Made by a program: the position numbers and the translations under genes. From Glycomyces terrestris (GTDB taxonomy: Bacteria; Actinomycetota; Actinomycetes; Mycobacteriales; Micromonosporaceae), in the NCBI RefSeq assembly GCF_003933745.1, contig NZ_RSEB01000003.1, forward strand, positions 124,001 through 188,000: 64,000 nt of DNA, given 5' to 3'. Each line of letters starts with the position of its first letter. The stretch's first letter is position 1. The notes under the pieces are model-generated. The model saw only the letters and a program-made list of their open reading frames with translations. It did no database searches and was not told where the DNA came from. Shown here piece after piece: positions 1 through 9,760 of this stretch.

Positions 1-198
1 GGCGTCGAGACGTACTACGCGCACAACTCGGCGCTGAACGTCGCCCCGGGCGACTGGGTCGACGCGGGGGCGCACATCGCCGACGCGGGGAACACGGGCT
101 TCTCGTTCGGCTCCCACGTCCACTTCGAGGTGCATGTGGACGGGCAGCCGGTGGAGCCGCTCGGGTACCTGTCCGAGGCGGGCCTGGACCTGCGCTAG
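1..198 (+). CDS. M23 family metallopeptidase, C-terminal end (partial)
   Basis: The last 65 codons of a gene entering from the left edge, ending in TAG. The reading contains YAHNSAL, a GDWVDAG turn, GNTG and the HVHFEV strand. This is the C-terminal half of the LytM/M23 zinc endopeptidase fold, where the HxH pair supplies a zinc ligand and a catalytic histidine. Such proteins are normally secreted and cleave peptidoglycan cross-links, or act as degenerate activators. Both HxH histidines are present, so an active enzyme is plausible. The N-terminus, with any signal peptide, lies outside the window. Confidence 0.85.
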   Translation, partial: GVETYYAHNSALNVAPGDWVDAGAHIADAGNTGFSFGSHVHFEVHVDGQPVEPLGYLSEAGLDLR

Positions 199-227
199 CG
201 GTGCCCGGCGCCCCCGCGGGGCGCCGC

Positions 228-2453
<2,226 letters not shown>

Positions 2454-2461
2454 CGCCGTCA

Positions 2462-2467
2462 ATTATG
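2462..2467 (-). promoter_or_regulatory. -10 box for pcrA (probable leaderless start)
   Basis: CATAAT on the minus strand lies 8 nt upstream of the pcrA ATG, and no Shine-Dalgarno sequence fits between them. Transcription would begin within 1-2 nt of the start codon. No convincing -35 hexamer is visible. Confidence 0.4.
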
Positions 2468-2585
2468 CCGCGCCGGGTACGACACTCCTCCGGCGCGGCA
2501 TCACTCTTTCGGGGGCCCCGTGCGCGGCGGTCCGCCGCGGCTCGGACGCCGCTCCGGCGGCCCGCCCGGGCCCGGCGGCGCTTCG

Positions 2586-2843
2586 CTAGAGCGGTCCGCG
2601 GCCGGCGCGGAGGACGAGCATGGCGATCTGGACGCCGTCCTCGCCGAGGGCGGTGCGGTACTTCTCGAGGATGGCGCGCTCGCGGTCGAGGACGAGGCGG
2701 GTGCCGCCGTTGGCCATGCGGATCTCGCCGATGCGCTTGGAGACGGCGGCGCGGCGCTGCCAGAGGCGGATGAGCTCGTCGTCGAGCGCGTTGATCTCGG
2801 TGCGCAGGGCTTCGAGCTCGTCGGTGGTCACTTCGGTCTTCAT
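2586..2843 (-). CDS. Chorismate mutase, AroQ type
   Basis: An 85-residue all-helical AroQ-class chorismate mutase, converting chorismate to prephenate, the branch point to phenylalanine and tyrosine. Visible family features are the helix-1 pattern LRTEINALDDELIRLWQRRAAVSKRIGEI with its conserved arginine, a second arginine in the RLVLDRERAIL loop and helix, and a C-terminal helix. The size matches stand-alone actinobacterial enzymes, which often need a DAHP synthase partner for full activity. The ATG at 2843 is preceded by a strong AAGGAGA. The gene has its own leader with a Phe/Tyr-rich peptide and a factor-independent terminator just upstream, so its expression probably follows aromatic amino acid supply. 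Confidence 0.9.
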   Translation of the reverse strand: MKTEVTTDELEALRTEINALDDELIRLWQRRAAVSKRIGEIRMANGGTRLVLDRERAILEKYRTALGEDGVQIAMLVLRAGRGPL

Positions 2844-2905
2844 CAGGGTCTCCTTGCGAGCGGATTCGGATCTCGGTCTCGGTCCGGGCGGTCGGCCCTG
2901 AGCGT

Positions 2906-2936
2906 GAAAAAAGCCCCGGGCGATCCGCCCGGGGCT
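2906..2936 (-). terminator. Attenuator terminator in the chorismate mutase leader
   Basis: A 10-bp GC-rich stem (arms 2912-2921 and 2927-2936, 5-nt loop) followed on the minus strand by a run of six T. It lies inside the leader, 63 nt before the chorismate mutase ATG, and downstream of the leader peptide stop codon. A U-tract this clear is otherwise rare in this window. That and its position between a leader peptide and a biosynthetic gene mark it as an attenuator rather than the end of the upstream gene. Confidence 0.8.
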
Positions 2937-2985
2937 GTAGGTCTGAGTTCAGCGCGACCTACGGCTCGGGAGATCCGTGCCGTAG
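2937..2985 (-). promoter_or_regulatory. Alternative pause and antiterminator stems of the attenuator
   Basis: Three segments can pair in mutually exclusive ways on the minus-strand RNA. Segment 1 (2979-2985, CTACGGC) pairs with GCCGTAG (2959-2965). The overlapping segment 2 (2956-2962, GTAGGTC) pairs with segment 3 (2937-2943, GACCTAC). Extending the 2:3 stem outward consumes the 5' arm of the terminator (CCGAGCC against AGCCCCGGG, with mismatches). A ribosome stalled on the Phe/Tyr codons covers segment 1 and would favour 2:3. A ribosome at the stop codon (2949) covers segment 2 and frees the terminator. Confidence 0.7.
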
Positions 2986-3014
2986 TAAAAGTAAAATCGC
3001 GCGCTCTGAGTCAC
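2949..3014 (-). CDS. Phe/Tyr leader peptide of chorismate mutase attenuator
   Basis: A 21-codon reading frame, GTG to TGA, too short for usual gene calling. Codons 7-11 are TTT TAC TTT TAC TAC (FYFYY). TTT is rare in DNA this GC-rich, so five aromatic codons in a row are very unlikely by chance. The frame ends 13 nt before the terminator stem and overlaps the alternative stems, as in classical amino-acid attenuation of trp and phe operons. A -10-like CATACT lies exactly 6 nt before the GTG, so the peptide is probably translated from a leaderless mRNA. The aromatic codons match the end products of the enzyme it would control. Confidence 0.78.
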   Translation of the reverse strand: MTQSARFYFYYGTDLPSRRSR

Positions 3015-3020
3015 GCCGCA

Positions 3021-3026
3021 AGTATG
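3021..3026 (-). promoter_or_regulatory. -10 box for chorismate mutase leader transcript
   Basis: CATACT on the minus strand, 6 nt before the GTG of the leader peptide, the same spacing seen at several other starts in this window. Transcription would begin at the GTG. No strong -35 is visible. Confidence 0.5.
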
Positions 3027-3061
3027 CCACACGCCCGCCGGTCCAGCCAGCGGGCGTGTGG
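3027..3061 (-). terminator. Hairpin after first thioester-protein gene
   Basis: A perfect 12-bp stem (3027-3038 with 3050-3061, 11-nt loop), 28 nt after the stop codon of the thioester-domain gene and just upstream of the chorismate mutase leader promoter. It has no U-tract, as is common for actinobacterial terminators. Confidence 0.55.
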
Positions 3062-3088
3062 CCGTCATCGCACTGCGTGCGGTGGCGT

Positions 3089-4192
3089 CTAGCTGTCCGA
3101 GCCCCAGTCGGCGCGGGCGGCGCGGCGGCGCATGAGCACCATCGCGACGACGCCGGCGGCCAGGACCGCGCCGCCGATGGTGGCGACGTAGGTCAGGCTG
3201 GAGCCGGTGACGGGGAGCTGCGGCTTGGGCGACTCGGAGGGGACCTCCTCGACGACGATCTCGAACTCGATCTCGGCGGCGTACTCGGAGGCGAACTCCT
3301 CGGCGAGGATGAGGCGCTGGCCCTCGACGTCGGCGCCCTCGGCGTCGACCGGCACGAAGGTGCGGCCGGCGGGGGTGGTCCAGGTGATCGTGTCGGTCAG
3401 GAGCGTGACGCTGCTGGAGACGGCCTCGTCGAACTGGACGTAGAAGGTCTGGCCGTCGGTGAACTCGGTGACCTCGTCGCCGTTCTCGTCGATGACGGTC
3501 GCGCCCTCGGGCTGCGCGAAGGTCAGCGAGTCGAAGTTGGTGGCCACGGTGAAGGGGCCGACCTTGGTGCCGTCGGTGACGGCGTCGGCGTCGTCGACCT
3601 CGAAGTAGGGCTCGAAGTCGGGCTCCTCGACGGGCTCGGAGTTCGCGAGCAGGTAGTCGTGGACCGCGAGGACCGCGGTGTCGACGCCGGCCTCACCCTC
3701 GGTGGGGTCGGAGGCGGTGATGGCCCAGCCGTCGGTGAGCTCCCAGATGGCGGCCTGGGTGCCGGCGTAGGCGATCTGCTCCTGGGTGAACGGGTCGATG
3801 GTCTCGCCGGCGACGCCGGCGGCCTCGAGGAGCTCGGCGGCGTTGGTGCCGTCGTAGCCGTTCAGGAGGACGCCGAGCACGAGCGGGAGGTCCTCGACGG
3901 GGATGTCCTCCCAGGGGCGCTCCTCGTGGATCAGCTCCTCTTCGAGGCCGACCGTGATCTGGATGCAGTAGACGGTGCGGGTCTCCCCGTCACCGAGGTC
4001 GAGGCCGAGCATGACGGCCGTGGGGTCCTGGCTGTCGCCGTTGAGGCGGATGCCGGGCTCCTCGACGACGGTCCCGGACGCTCCCGACGGGGTGGGTTCC
4101 TCGTCCTGCGCTTGGGCCGCGGCGACGCCGCTGAGTCCGAGCATGACGCCCGCTGCCGCAGCGACCGTCCCTTTCAGGGCTTTGCTCATCAT
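3089..4192 (-). CDS. LPXTG-anchored thioester-domain (TQXA) surface protein 1
   Basis: A 367-residue secreted wall protein. It has a Sec signal peptide (KALKGTVAAAAGVMLGLSGVAAAQAQ), a thioester domain (about residues 45-210), a beta-rich middle, and a C-terminal sortase signal LPVTG with hydrophobic segment and RRRAARA tail. The domain has the paired motifs TVYCIQ (Cys near 76) and GTQAAIW (Gln near 146). In TQXA/TED proteins these residues form an internal Cys-Gln thioester that can bind targets covalently. A paralogue lies immediately upstream. The first of two adjacent ATGs (4192) is chosen, preceded by AAAGGGA. No sortase gene is in the window. Surface attachment to host, hypha or substrate is inferred from the family. 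Confidence 0.88.
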   Translation of the reverse strand: MMSKALKGTVAAAAGVMLGLSGVAAAQAQDEEPTPSGASGTVVEEPGIRLNGDSQDPTAVMLGLDLGDGETRTVYCIQITVGLEEELIHEERPWEDIPVEDLPLVLGVLLNGYDGTNAAELLEAAGVAGETIDPFTQEQIAYAGTQAAIWELTDGWAITASDPTEGEAGVDTAVLAVHDYLLANSEPVEEPDFEPYFEVDDADAVTDGTKVGPFTVATNFDSLTFAQPEGATVIDENGDEVTEFTDGQTFYVQFDEAVSSSVTLLTDTITWTTPAGRTFVPVDAEGADVEGQRLILAEEFASEYAAEIEFEIVVEEVPSESPKPQLPVTGSSLTYVATIGGAVLAAGVVAMVLMRRRAARADWGSDS

Positions 4193-4422
4193 TCGTAGAA
4201 GTCCCTTTGCTTTTCCGAGGGATTGACGCGTTGAATCTTCCTCCGACACGTTAGCGGCCGCCCGCCGGTTGCACGCGGGGCGTGCGGGACGCTGAACTGG
4301 GGTCCCTTTGCGGGGCAACGAAAGCGGCGCGACCTCGATGAGGCGCGCCACTATAACGATTCGGTATCGACTCACGCTGTGCAGTGGGGACGGTGACGCG
4401 GGGCGACTGCTGGGGCGCGAGT

Positions 4423-4463
4423 GGCCGGAGCCGCGGGCGGATCGCTTGCCCGCGGCTCCGGCC
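4423..4463. repeat. Long perfect inverted repeat between the two thioester genes
   Basis: A 16-bp perfect stem (4423-4438 with 4448-4463, 9-nt loop) in the 392-bp gap between the paralogues. It is probably a backup terminator for the upstream thioester gene. The rest of the gap, apart from the shorter hairpin at 4550-4573, shows no gene. Confidence 0.6.
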
Positions 4464-4549
4464 GCACCATGCGCCGGGCCGAGATGAGAGCCGCTGGAGC
4501 GCGCCCGGGTCCGGACCGGGTCGACGTGGTCCGGAACGCTCCGGCGGCA

Positions 4550-4573
4550 GCGGGCGGGCCGGGGCCCGCCCGC
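4550..4573 (-). terminator. Terminator after second thioester-protein gene
   Basis: A GC-only stem of 10-11 bp with a tight loop, starting 11 nt after the stop codon at 4585. It has no U-tract. Confidence 0.55.
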
Positions 4574-4584
4574 GTCCTTGCGGT

Positions 4585-5700
4585 CTAGTGCGAAGCGCTG
4601 CGGCGCTTGGCGAACACGGTCGCGGTGAGGCCCGCGATCAGGAGCGCCAGGCCGCCCGCGAACGCGGCGGTCAGGCCGGCCCCGGTCTTCGGCAGCTGCG
4701 CGCCGCCGGACTCGGAGGGCCGGTCGGTGGGGGCGTCGAGGGCGAAGCGCCACTCGGCGGGGACGGCGCCCTCGCGCGGCTCGGCGAGGATGAGCTGCTG
4801 CGAGTCGCCGGAGATCACCCGGTTGGCCGCGTCGCCGGAGAGCGAGGACTCGGTGGTCGCCAGGAAGACCCGGCCCACCGGGAGGTCGTACGCGGCGGTG
4901 CCCTTGACGGTGATCTCGCTGCCGCCCTCGTCGAGGACGATCCAGAACTCCTCGCCGTCCTCAAGGGACTCGACGATGTCGCCGTCGGCCTCTTCGAGGC
5001 GGCCGCCGTCGGCTTCGAGCTCGACGGGCCCGGCGTTCGAGCGGATCGTGTACGGGCCGAACCGGCCGTCCTCGTAGCCCGCGTCCTCCTCGCCTTCGAG
5101 GTCGACGACGAACTCGGACGGGTCGGGCACGCGCCCGGGCTCCTCGGTCAGGTGCTCGTACACCTTGAGGACCGCCTCGTCCTCGCCCTCGTTGCCGCCC
5201 TTGACCGGGTTGTCGGCCAGCAGCTCCCAGTCGTCGGTGAAGTGCCAGACCGCGGCCTGCGTGCCCGCGTAGGCGACCTCGACGACCTCCTCGTCGGTCC
5301 ACTCGGGGTTCACCTCGCCGCCGGCGGCCTCGATGAGCTCCTCGGCGCCGGCGTTCGGGTAGCCGTTGAACAGCACCCAGCGCACCGACTCGAGGTTCGC
5401 GACGCCCGACTCCTCCCAGTCGCCCTCGGCGTACGGGCTCTCGGTGTCGAGCGGGGTGCGGATGTCGATGCAGTACACCGTGTACGTCTCCTCGGAGCCG
5501 TGCGGCGTGAGCCCGAGGATGTTGGCCCACACGTCGAACCGCTCCCCGTCGAGGCGGCCGCGCAGCTCCAGGCCCGGTTCGGCCGTGGGGTCGCCCGTGA
5601 TCGGCTCGGGCTCCTCCTGCGCGAGCGCCGGCCCTCCCGCGAGGACGGCGGCGAGCGCCGCGGCGGCGGCGAGCGGGGTGCGGATCGTTCTGAGTCTCAT
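4585..5700 (-). CDS. LPXTG-anchored thioester-domain (TQXA) surface protein 2
   Basis: A 371-residue paralogue of the protein ending at 3089. It has a signal peptide (RTPLAAAAALAAVLAGGPALAQ), a thioester domain with TVYCIDI (Cys near 77) and AGTQAAVWHF (Gln near 148), a beta-rich stalk, then LPKTG, a transmembrane helix and an AKRRSASH tail. Both thioester residues are kept. The start at ATG 5700 has an AGGAGGA at good spacing. The two genes have separate hairpins between them and diverge in sequence outside the motifs, so they look like an old tandem duplication with possibly different binding partners. Covalent adhesion is the known role of the family in other Gram-positives, and the target here is unknown. 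Confidence 0.88.
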   Translation of the reverse strand: MRLRTIRTPLAAAAALAAVLAGGPALAQEEPEPITGDPTAEPGLELRGRLDGERFDVWANILGLTPHGSEETYTVYCIDIRTPLDTESPYAEGDWEESGVANLESVRWVLFNGYPNAGAEELIEAAGGEVNPEWTDEEVVEVAYAGTQAAVWHFTDDWELLADNPVKGGNEGEDEAVLKVYEHLTEEPGRVPDPSEFVVDLEGEEDAGYEDGRFGPYTIRSNAGPVELEADGGRLEEADGDIVESLEDGEEFWIVLDEGGSEITVKGTAAYDLPVGRVFLATTESSLSGDAANRVISGDSQQLILAEPREGAVPAEWRFALDAPTDRPSESGGAQLPKTGAGLTAAFAGGLALLIAGLTATVFAKRRSASH

Positions 5701-5903
5701 CGTGATTCGGTCCTCCTGGGAGTGGATTCGAGAGTGCGAGGCCCCTGTCATGTGGGGAACGAGCGCCCCCGCCGCGGCGGCGCGGGCGCTCCACCGAACG
5801 ATGTGGAGAATCCTCCGAAAGTACGAGCCCAAACCGGGGCAAGGGCCGCGTGCCGCACTCCCGCAACACGCGAGCGCGGGCCGGACCGCCCCGCGGCGCG
5901 CTC

Positions 5904-5909
5904 TATAGT
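5904..5909 (+). promoter_or_regulatory. -10 box for decarboxylase gene
   Basis: TATAGT, 7 nt before the ATG at 5917, leaves essentially no 5' UTR. Confidence 0.5.
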
Positions 5910-5916
5910 CGGAGTC

Positions 5917-7167
5917 ATGCCGATCTCGAAAGCCGCCGCTCGCGGCATCACCGACGAATTCGCCCGGCGGAGGGGCCCCAAGACCGGGCTGGTCGTGGGC
6001 GCGCCCTGGGGGAACCCGGTGCTGACGGCCGCGCTCGAGGCGCTCATGCCCGCCGACCGCCTCACCGTCGTCGCCGACGCGCACTCCATTGAGGACCTCC
6101 GCGCGGCGCTCGCCGCCGAGGGCTCCTGGACCGCCGGCAACGTCACCGCCGTCGCCGACCTCGAAGAGGCCGAGCCGGCCGAGGACGTCATGCTCGCCGA
6201 CCCCGTCACCGTCGAGGCCGAGGCGTTCATCGACCGGATCGCGCTCCTGCGCGAGAAGGTCGAGCCCGGCGGGGTCCTCTCCTTCGCCGCCACCCTCACC
6301 GCCCCCGCGCGCGAGGAGATCGCCGAACTGGTCGCCGACTACGGCATCGGCACCGACCTGATCGTGCGCTCCCTCCCGCCCGTGCGCATCCACAAGCTCC
6401 GCATCGGCTCCGCCTCCAAGCACGAGGGCGAGCCGCGCGCGATCGCGCCCGCCGAGGACCTCGCCCCCGCCTGGCGCGCCTCCTCGGTCGCCCTCACCCC
6501 GAACCTGCACCTCGACTCGAACGGCGTCATCGCCGCCGGCCTCCTCCTCGGCGCCGCCTGGGCCGCGAAGCAGGCCCGGCCCTCCTCGAAGGCGTGGGTC
6601 CTGCCCGCGCTCGCGGCCGTCCCGGTCGCCGCGTTCTTCCGCGACCCCCAGCGCGACGCCGACCTGCGCGGCGAGGACGACGAGCCCGAGGCCGTCATCG
6701 CCGCCTCCGACGGCCGCATCATGGCCGTCGAGACCGTCGTCGACGAGCGCTTCGGCGCCGCCACCGGCGCGGCCGGCGCCGAATGGCTCCGCATCGCCGC
6801 CTACCTGTCCCTCACGGACGTGCACATCAACCGCTCGCCGGTCGCCGGGGAGGTCGTCGACGTGTTCACCGAGAAGGGCGGGTACGCCAAGGTGGGCACC
6901 CCCGAGGCCGAGCACAACGCCGCCTGCTACACGGTGGTCGCCACCCCGCGCGGGCGCGTCGTCGTCGCCCAGCGGACCGGGGCCGTGCTGCGCCGCATCG
7001 TCAACCGCACCAAGCCCGGCGCGTCCCTCGCGAAGGGCGAGCGCTACGGCCTCATCCGGTTCGGGTCCCGCACCGACGTGTACCTGCCCGCGGGCGCGGC
7101 CGAGGCGGCCGTGGTCCCCGGGGAGGCGGTCCGGGCCGGCGAGACGGTGATCGCCCGCTGGCGCTAG
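5917..7167 (+). CDS. Phosphatidylserine decarboxylase-related protein with N-terminal extension
   Basis: A 416-residue protein. The C-terminal part (about residues 190-416) is a pyruvoyl-dependent phosphatidylserine decarboxylase domain of the short type: FFRDPQR, SDGRIMAVE, SLTDVHINRSPVAGEV, HNA and the autocleavage site FGSRTD near residue 384. The serine there becomes the pyruvoyl group. This activity makes phosphatidylethanolamine at the membrane. The first ~170 residues are unusual. They read like a decayed Rossmann/methyltransferase fold (GLVVGAPWGNPVLTAALEAL, then an acidic strand and VEPGGVLSFA), with no clear SAM motif. Short family members are about 220-240 residues, so this is a fusion or lineage-specific extension. 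The helix around residues 207-245 (AAGLLLGAAWAA to VPVAAFF) probably touches the membrane. Confidence 0.82.
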   Translation: MPISKAAARGITDEFARRRGPKTGLVVGAPWGNPVLTAALEALMPADRLTVVADAHSIEDLRAALAAEGSWTAGNVTAVADLEEAEPAEDVMLADPVTVEAEAFIDRIALLREKVEPGGVLSFAATLTAPAREEIAELVADYGIGTDLIVRSLPPVRIHKLRIGSASKHEGEPRAIAPAEDLAPAWRASSVALTPNLHLDSNGVIAAGLLLGAAWAAKQARPSSKAWVLPALAAVPVAAFFRDPQRDADLRGEDDEPEAVIAASDGRIMAVETVVDERFGAATGAAGAEWLRIAAYLSLTDVHINRSPVAGEVVDVFTEKGGYAKVGTPEAEHNAACYTVVATPRGRVVVAQRTGAVLRRIVNRTKPGASLAKGERYGLIRFGSRTDVYLPAGAAEAAVVPGEAVRAGETVIARWR

Positions 7168-7173
7168 CGGCGG

Positions 7174-8094
7174 CTACGCCTGGGCGGCGAGGTTCTTCAG
7201 GTCCACGACCTGGAGCGCGTCCTCGACGGCCGCCGACAGCGGCAGGTCGTCGAGCGCGTCCGCGTCCCACCAGCGCGACTCGCTGGTGGAGCCGCCCGCG
7301 GCCTCCACGACCTGGGCGGCGGACGGGTCGGGCACCGTCGCCGAGTAGATCGCCCGCACCCCGTGCCAGTCGAGCGGGTACCCCTCGGGGCCGATCGCGC
7401 GGCGGTGCCGGAACGACGTGACGTTGAGCAGGGTCCCGACCAGGGCCTCCTGGCCGGTCTCCTCGTAGATCTCGCGGGCGACCGCGGCCTCCGGGGACTC
7501 CCCGAAGTCGACGCCGCCGCCGGGCAGGTGCCAGGTGCCGCCGCCGGGGTAGCCCTCGGCGATGCGGGCGAGCAGGATGCGGCCGCCGCCGTCGGCGACG
7601 ACCCCGTACGCGCCGAAGCGCTGGCCGCGGCGGCGCCGGCCCTTCTTCGCCTTCGCGGGCGGGACCGGCCGCGCCTCCTGCGGGGCCTTGTCGACGCGCC
7701 CGGCGAGCCGGTCGTCGGCGAGCCCGAGGGCCGCCGAGACGAACGGCGAGTGCGGCTCGGCCGCGGCGCGGGCCGGGTCGACCCACTCGGCGGCGTCCCC
7801 GGGGAAGTCCGGGTCGGGTCCGCCGGTGACGCGGGCGCTGTAGACGATCGCGTTCGTGTGGACGCCGCGGCGGGCGACCGCGACGGCCTCGAGCGGCCCC
7901 CCGACCGCCACCTCGTACCCGGTGTGCTCCCCCACGAGCCGCCCGGCGGCCCGCTTCGGGGGCTCCCCGTGGTCGATGACCCCGCCCGGCAGGTGCCAGG
8001 GCCCCGCATCCCTCCCCGCGCGCTTCCGGCGCGTCAGCAGGACCCGGCCGTTCTCGTCACGTACCTCCCCGTACGCAGCTATCCGGAATTGCAT
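7174..8094 (-). CDS. Tandem double-Nudix hydrolase
   Basis: A 306-residue protein made of two Nudix domains joined by a basic linker (KAKKGRRRRGQR). The second domain (about 160-295) has an intact Nudix box, GGGVDFGESPEAAVAREIYEETG, and should bind Mg2+ and hydrolyse a nucleoside diphosphate derivative. The first domain (1-130) keeps the fold (WHLPGGVIDHGEPP) but its box reads RLVGEHTG where REUXEEXG is expected, so the metal-binding glutamates are lost. That half is probably structural or substrate-binding. The gene converges on the decarboxylase gene, with 6 bp between stops. The substrate cannot be told from sequence. Confidence 0.87.
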   Translation of the reverse strand: MQFRIAAYGEVRDENGRVLLTRRKRAGRDAGPWHLPGGVIDHGEPPKRAAGRLVGEHTGYEVAVGGPLEAVAVARRGVHTNAIVYSARVTGGPDPDFPGDAAEWVDPARAAAEPHSPFVSAALGLADDRLAGRVDKAPQEARPVPPAKAKKGRRRRGQRFGAYGVVADGGGRILLARIAEGYPGGGTWHLPGGGVDFGESPEAAVAREIYEETGQEALVGTLLNVTSFRHRRAIGPEGYPLDWHGVRAIYSATVPDPSAAQVVEAAGGSTSESRWWDADALDDLPLSAAVEDALQVVDLKNLAAQA

Positions 8095-8100
8095 CCCTCA

Positions 8101-8106
8101 ACTGTA
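8101..8106 (-). promoter_or_regulatory. -10 box for double-Nudix gene (leaderless)
   Basis: TACAGT on the minus strand, exactly 6 nt before the ATG at 8094. The intervening TGAGGG is too close to the ATG to act as a normal ribosome site. Confidence 0.5.
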
Positions 8107-8158
8107 CGGCGTGTTCACGTGCGGTCGGCGAAGCTTGCGAGCGGCGGGCGGGGAGAGG

Positions 8159-9703
8159 CTACTCCCATTCGATGGTGCCCGGCGGCTTCGAGGTGACGTC
8201 GAGCACGACGCGGTTGATGTCGGCGACCTCGTTCGTGATCCGGGTGGAGATCTTCGCGAGCAGCTCGTACGGCAGGCGCGACCAGTCGGCGGTCATGGCG
8301 TCCTCGGACGAGACCGGGCGCAGCACCACCGGGTGCCCGTAGGTGCGGCCGTCGCCCTGCACGCCCACCGAGCGCACGTCCGCGAGGAGCACGACCGGGA
8401 ACTGCCACACGGACCGGTCGAGGCCGGCCGCGGTGAGCTCGGCGCGCGCGATCGCGTCGGCGGCCTTGAGGATGTCGAGGCGCTCCCTGGTGACCTCGCC
8501 GACGATGCGGATGCCGAGGCCGGGGCCGGGGAACGGGTGGCGCCACACCATCGCCTCGGGCAGGCCCAGCTCCAGGCCGATCGCGCGGACCTCGTCCTTG
8601 AACAGGGTCCGCAGCGGCTCGACCAGGTCGAACTGGAGGTCGTCGGGCAGGCCGCCCACGTTGTGGTGGCTCTTGATGTTCGCGGTGCCGGTGCCGCCGC
8701 CGGACTCGACCACGTCCGGGTACAGCGTGCCCTGGACGAGGAAGTCGATGCCCTGCTCCTCGGCGATGCCGCGCGCGGCCGCCTCGAAGGTGCGGATGAA
8801 CTCGCGGCCGATGATCTTGCGCTTCTCCTCGGGGTCCGTCACGCCCTTGAGCGCGGTGAGGAACTGCTCCGAGACGTCCACGGTGCGCACGTCGATGCCG
8901 GTGAGCTGCGCGTAGTCCTTCTCGACCTGCTCGGCCTCGCCGGCGCGCAGCAGTCCGTGGTCCACGAACACGCACGTGAGCTGGTCGCCGACGGCCTTGT
9001 GCACGAGCGCCGCCGCGACCGAGGAGTCCACGCCGCCCGAGAGGGCGCACAGGACCCGCTTGTCGCCGACCTGCGCGCGGATCGCCTCGACCTGCTCGTC
9101 GATGATCGCCGAGTTCGTCCAGTTCGGCTTGATCCCGGCGATGTCGTGCAGGAAGTGCCGGATGACGGCCTGGCCGTGCGGGGTGTGCGCGACCTCCGGG
9201 TGGTACTGGACGCCCGCGAGCCGCGACTCGAGGTTCTCGAACGCCGCCACCGGCGCGCCCGCGCTCGTGGCCACGACCGAGAAGCCCGCGGGGGCCTCGG
9301 TCACCGAGTCGCCGTGGCTCATCCACACCGACTGGTGCTCGGGCAGCCCGTCGAGGAGCTTCGACGGGCACAGCACGTCGAGCTCGGTCCCGCCGTACTC
9401 CGACCGGCCCGTCTTGGCGACCGTGCCGCCCAGGGCCTTCGCCATGGCCTGGAAGCCGTAGCAGATCCCCAGCACCGGCACCCCGGCCGCGAACAGGGCC
9501 GCGTCGACCTGCGGGGCGCCCTCGGCGTACACGCTCGACGGACCCCCGGACAGGATGATCGCCGCGGGCTCCTTCGCGAGCATCTCCTCCGCGGGCATGG
9601 AGGAGGGGACGATCTCCGAGTAGACGTGGGCCTCCCGGACTCGGCGCGCGATGAGCTGCGCGTATTGGGCCCCGAAGTCGACCACCAGCACCGTTTGTCG
9701 CAT
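8159..9703 (-). CDS. guaA: GMP synthase (glutamine-hydrolysing)
   Basis: A 514-residue cytosolic enzyme that converts XMP to GMP with ATP and glutamine. The N-terminal class I amidotransferase domain carries the nucleophile in GICYGFQ (Cys81), and the histidine/glutamate pair in YHPEV. The ATP-pyrophosphatase domain has the P-loop SGGVDSS (about residue 222). The C-terminal dimerisation domain ends in the typical KPPGTIEWE. Length and motifs are standard. The ATG at 9703 lacks a Shine-Dalgarno but follows a -10 box by 6 nt. The guaB-guaB3 pair lies about 50 kb away in this window, so the guanine branch is not one operon here. Confidence 0.97.
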   Translation of the reverse strand: MRQTVLVVDFGAQYAQLIARRVREAHVYSEIVPSSMPAEEMLAKEPAAIILSGGPSSVYAEGAPQVDAALFAAGVPVLGICYGFQAMAKALGGTVAKTGRSEYGGTELDVLCPSKLLDGLPEHQSVWMSHGDSVTEAPAGFSVVATSAGAPVAAFENLESRLAGVQYHPEVAHTPHGQAVIRHFLHDIAGIKPNWTNSAIIDEQVEAIRAQVGDKRVLCALSGGVDSSVAAALVHKAVGDQLTCVFVDHGLLRAGEAEQVEKDYAQLTGIDVRTVDVSEQFLTALKGVTDPEEKRKIIGREFIRTFEAAARGIAEEQGIDFLVQGTLYPDVVESGGGTGTANIKSHHNVGGLPDDLQFDLVEPLRTLFKDEVRAIGLELGLPEAMVWRHPFPGPGLGIRIVGEVTRERLDILKAADAIARAELTAAGLDRSVWQFPVVLLADVRSVGVQGDGRTYGHPVVLRPVSSEDAMTADWSRLPYELLAKISTRITNEVADINRVVLDVTSKPPGTIEWE

Positions 9704-9709
9704 GCCACC

Positions 9710-9715
9710 AGCGTA
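9710..9715 (-). promoter_or_regulatory. -10 box for guaA (leaderless)
   Basis: TACGCT on the minus strand, 6 nt before the guaA ATG. Confidence 0.45.
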
Positions 9716-9748
9716 ACCGGTACTCGGCCTCACACCCGCAGGCGCGGC

Positions 9749-9754
9749 TACCCT
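9749..9754 (+). promoter_or_regulatory. -10 box for FUSC gene (leaderless)
   Basis: TACCCT, 6 nt before the GTG at 9761. It is divergent from the guaA -10, with about 33 bp between the two boxes. Confidence 0.45.
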
Positions 9755-9760
9755 TTTGAC

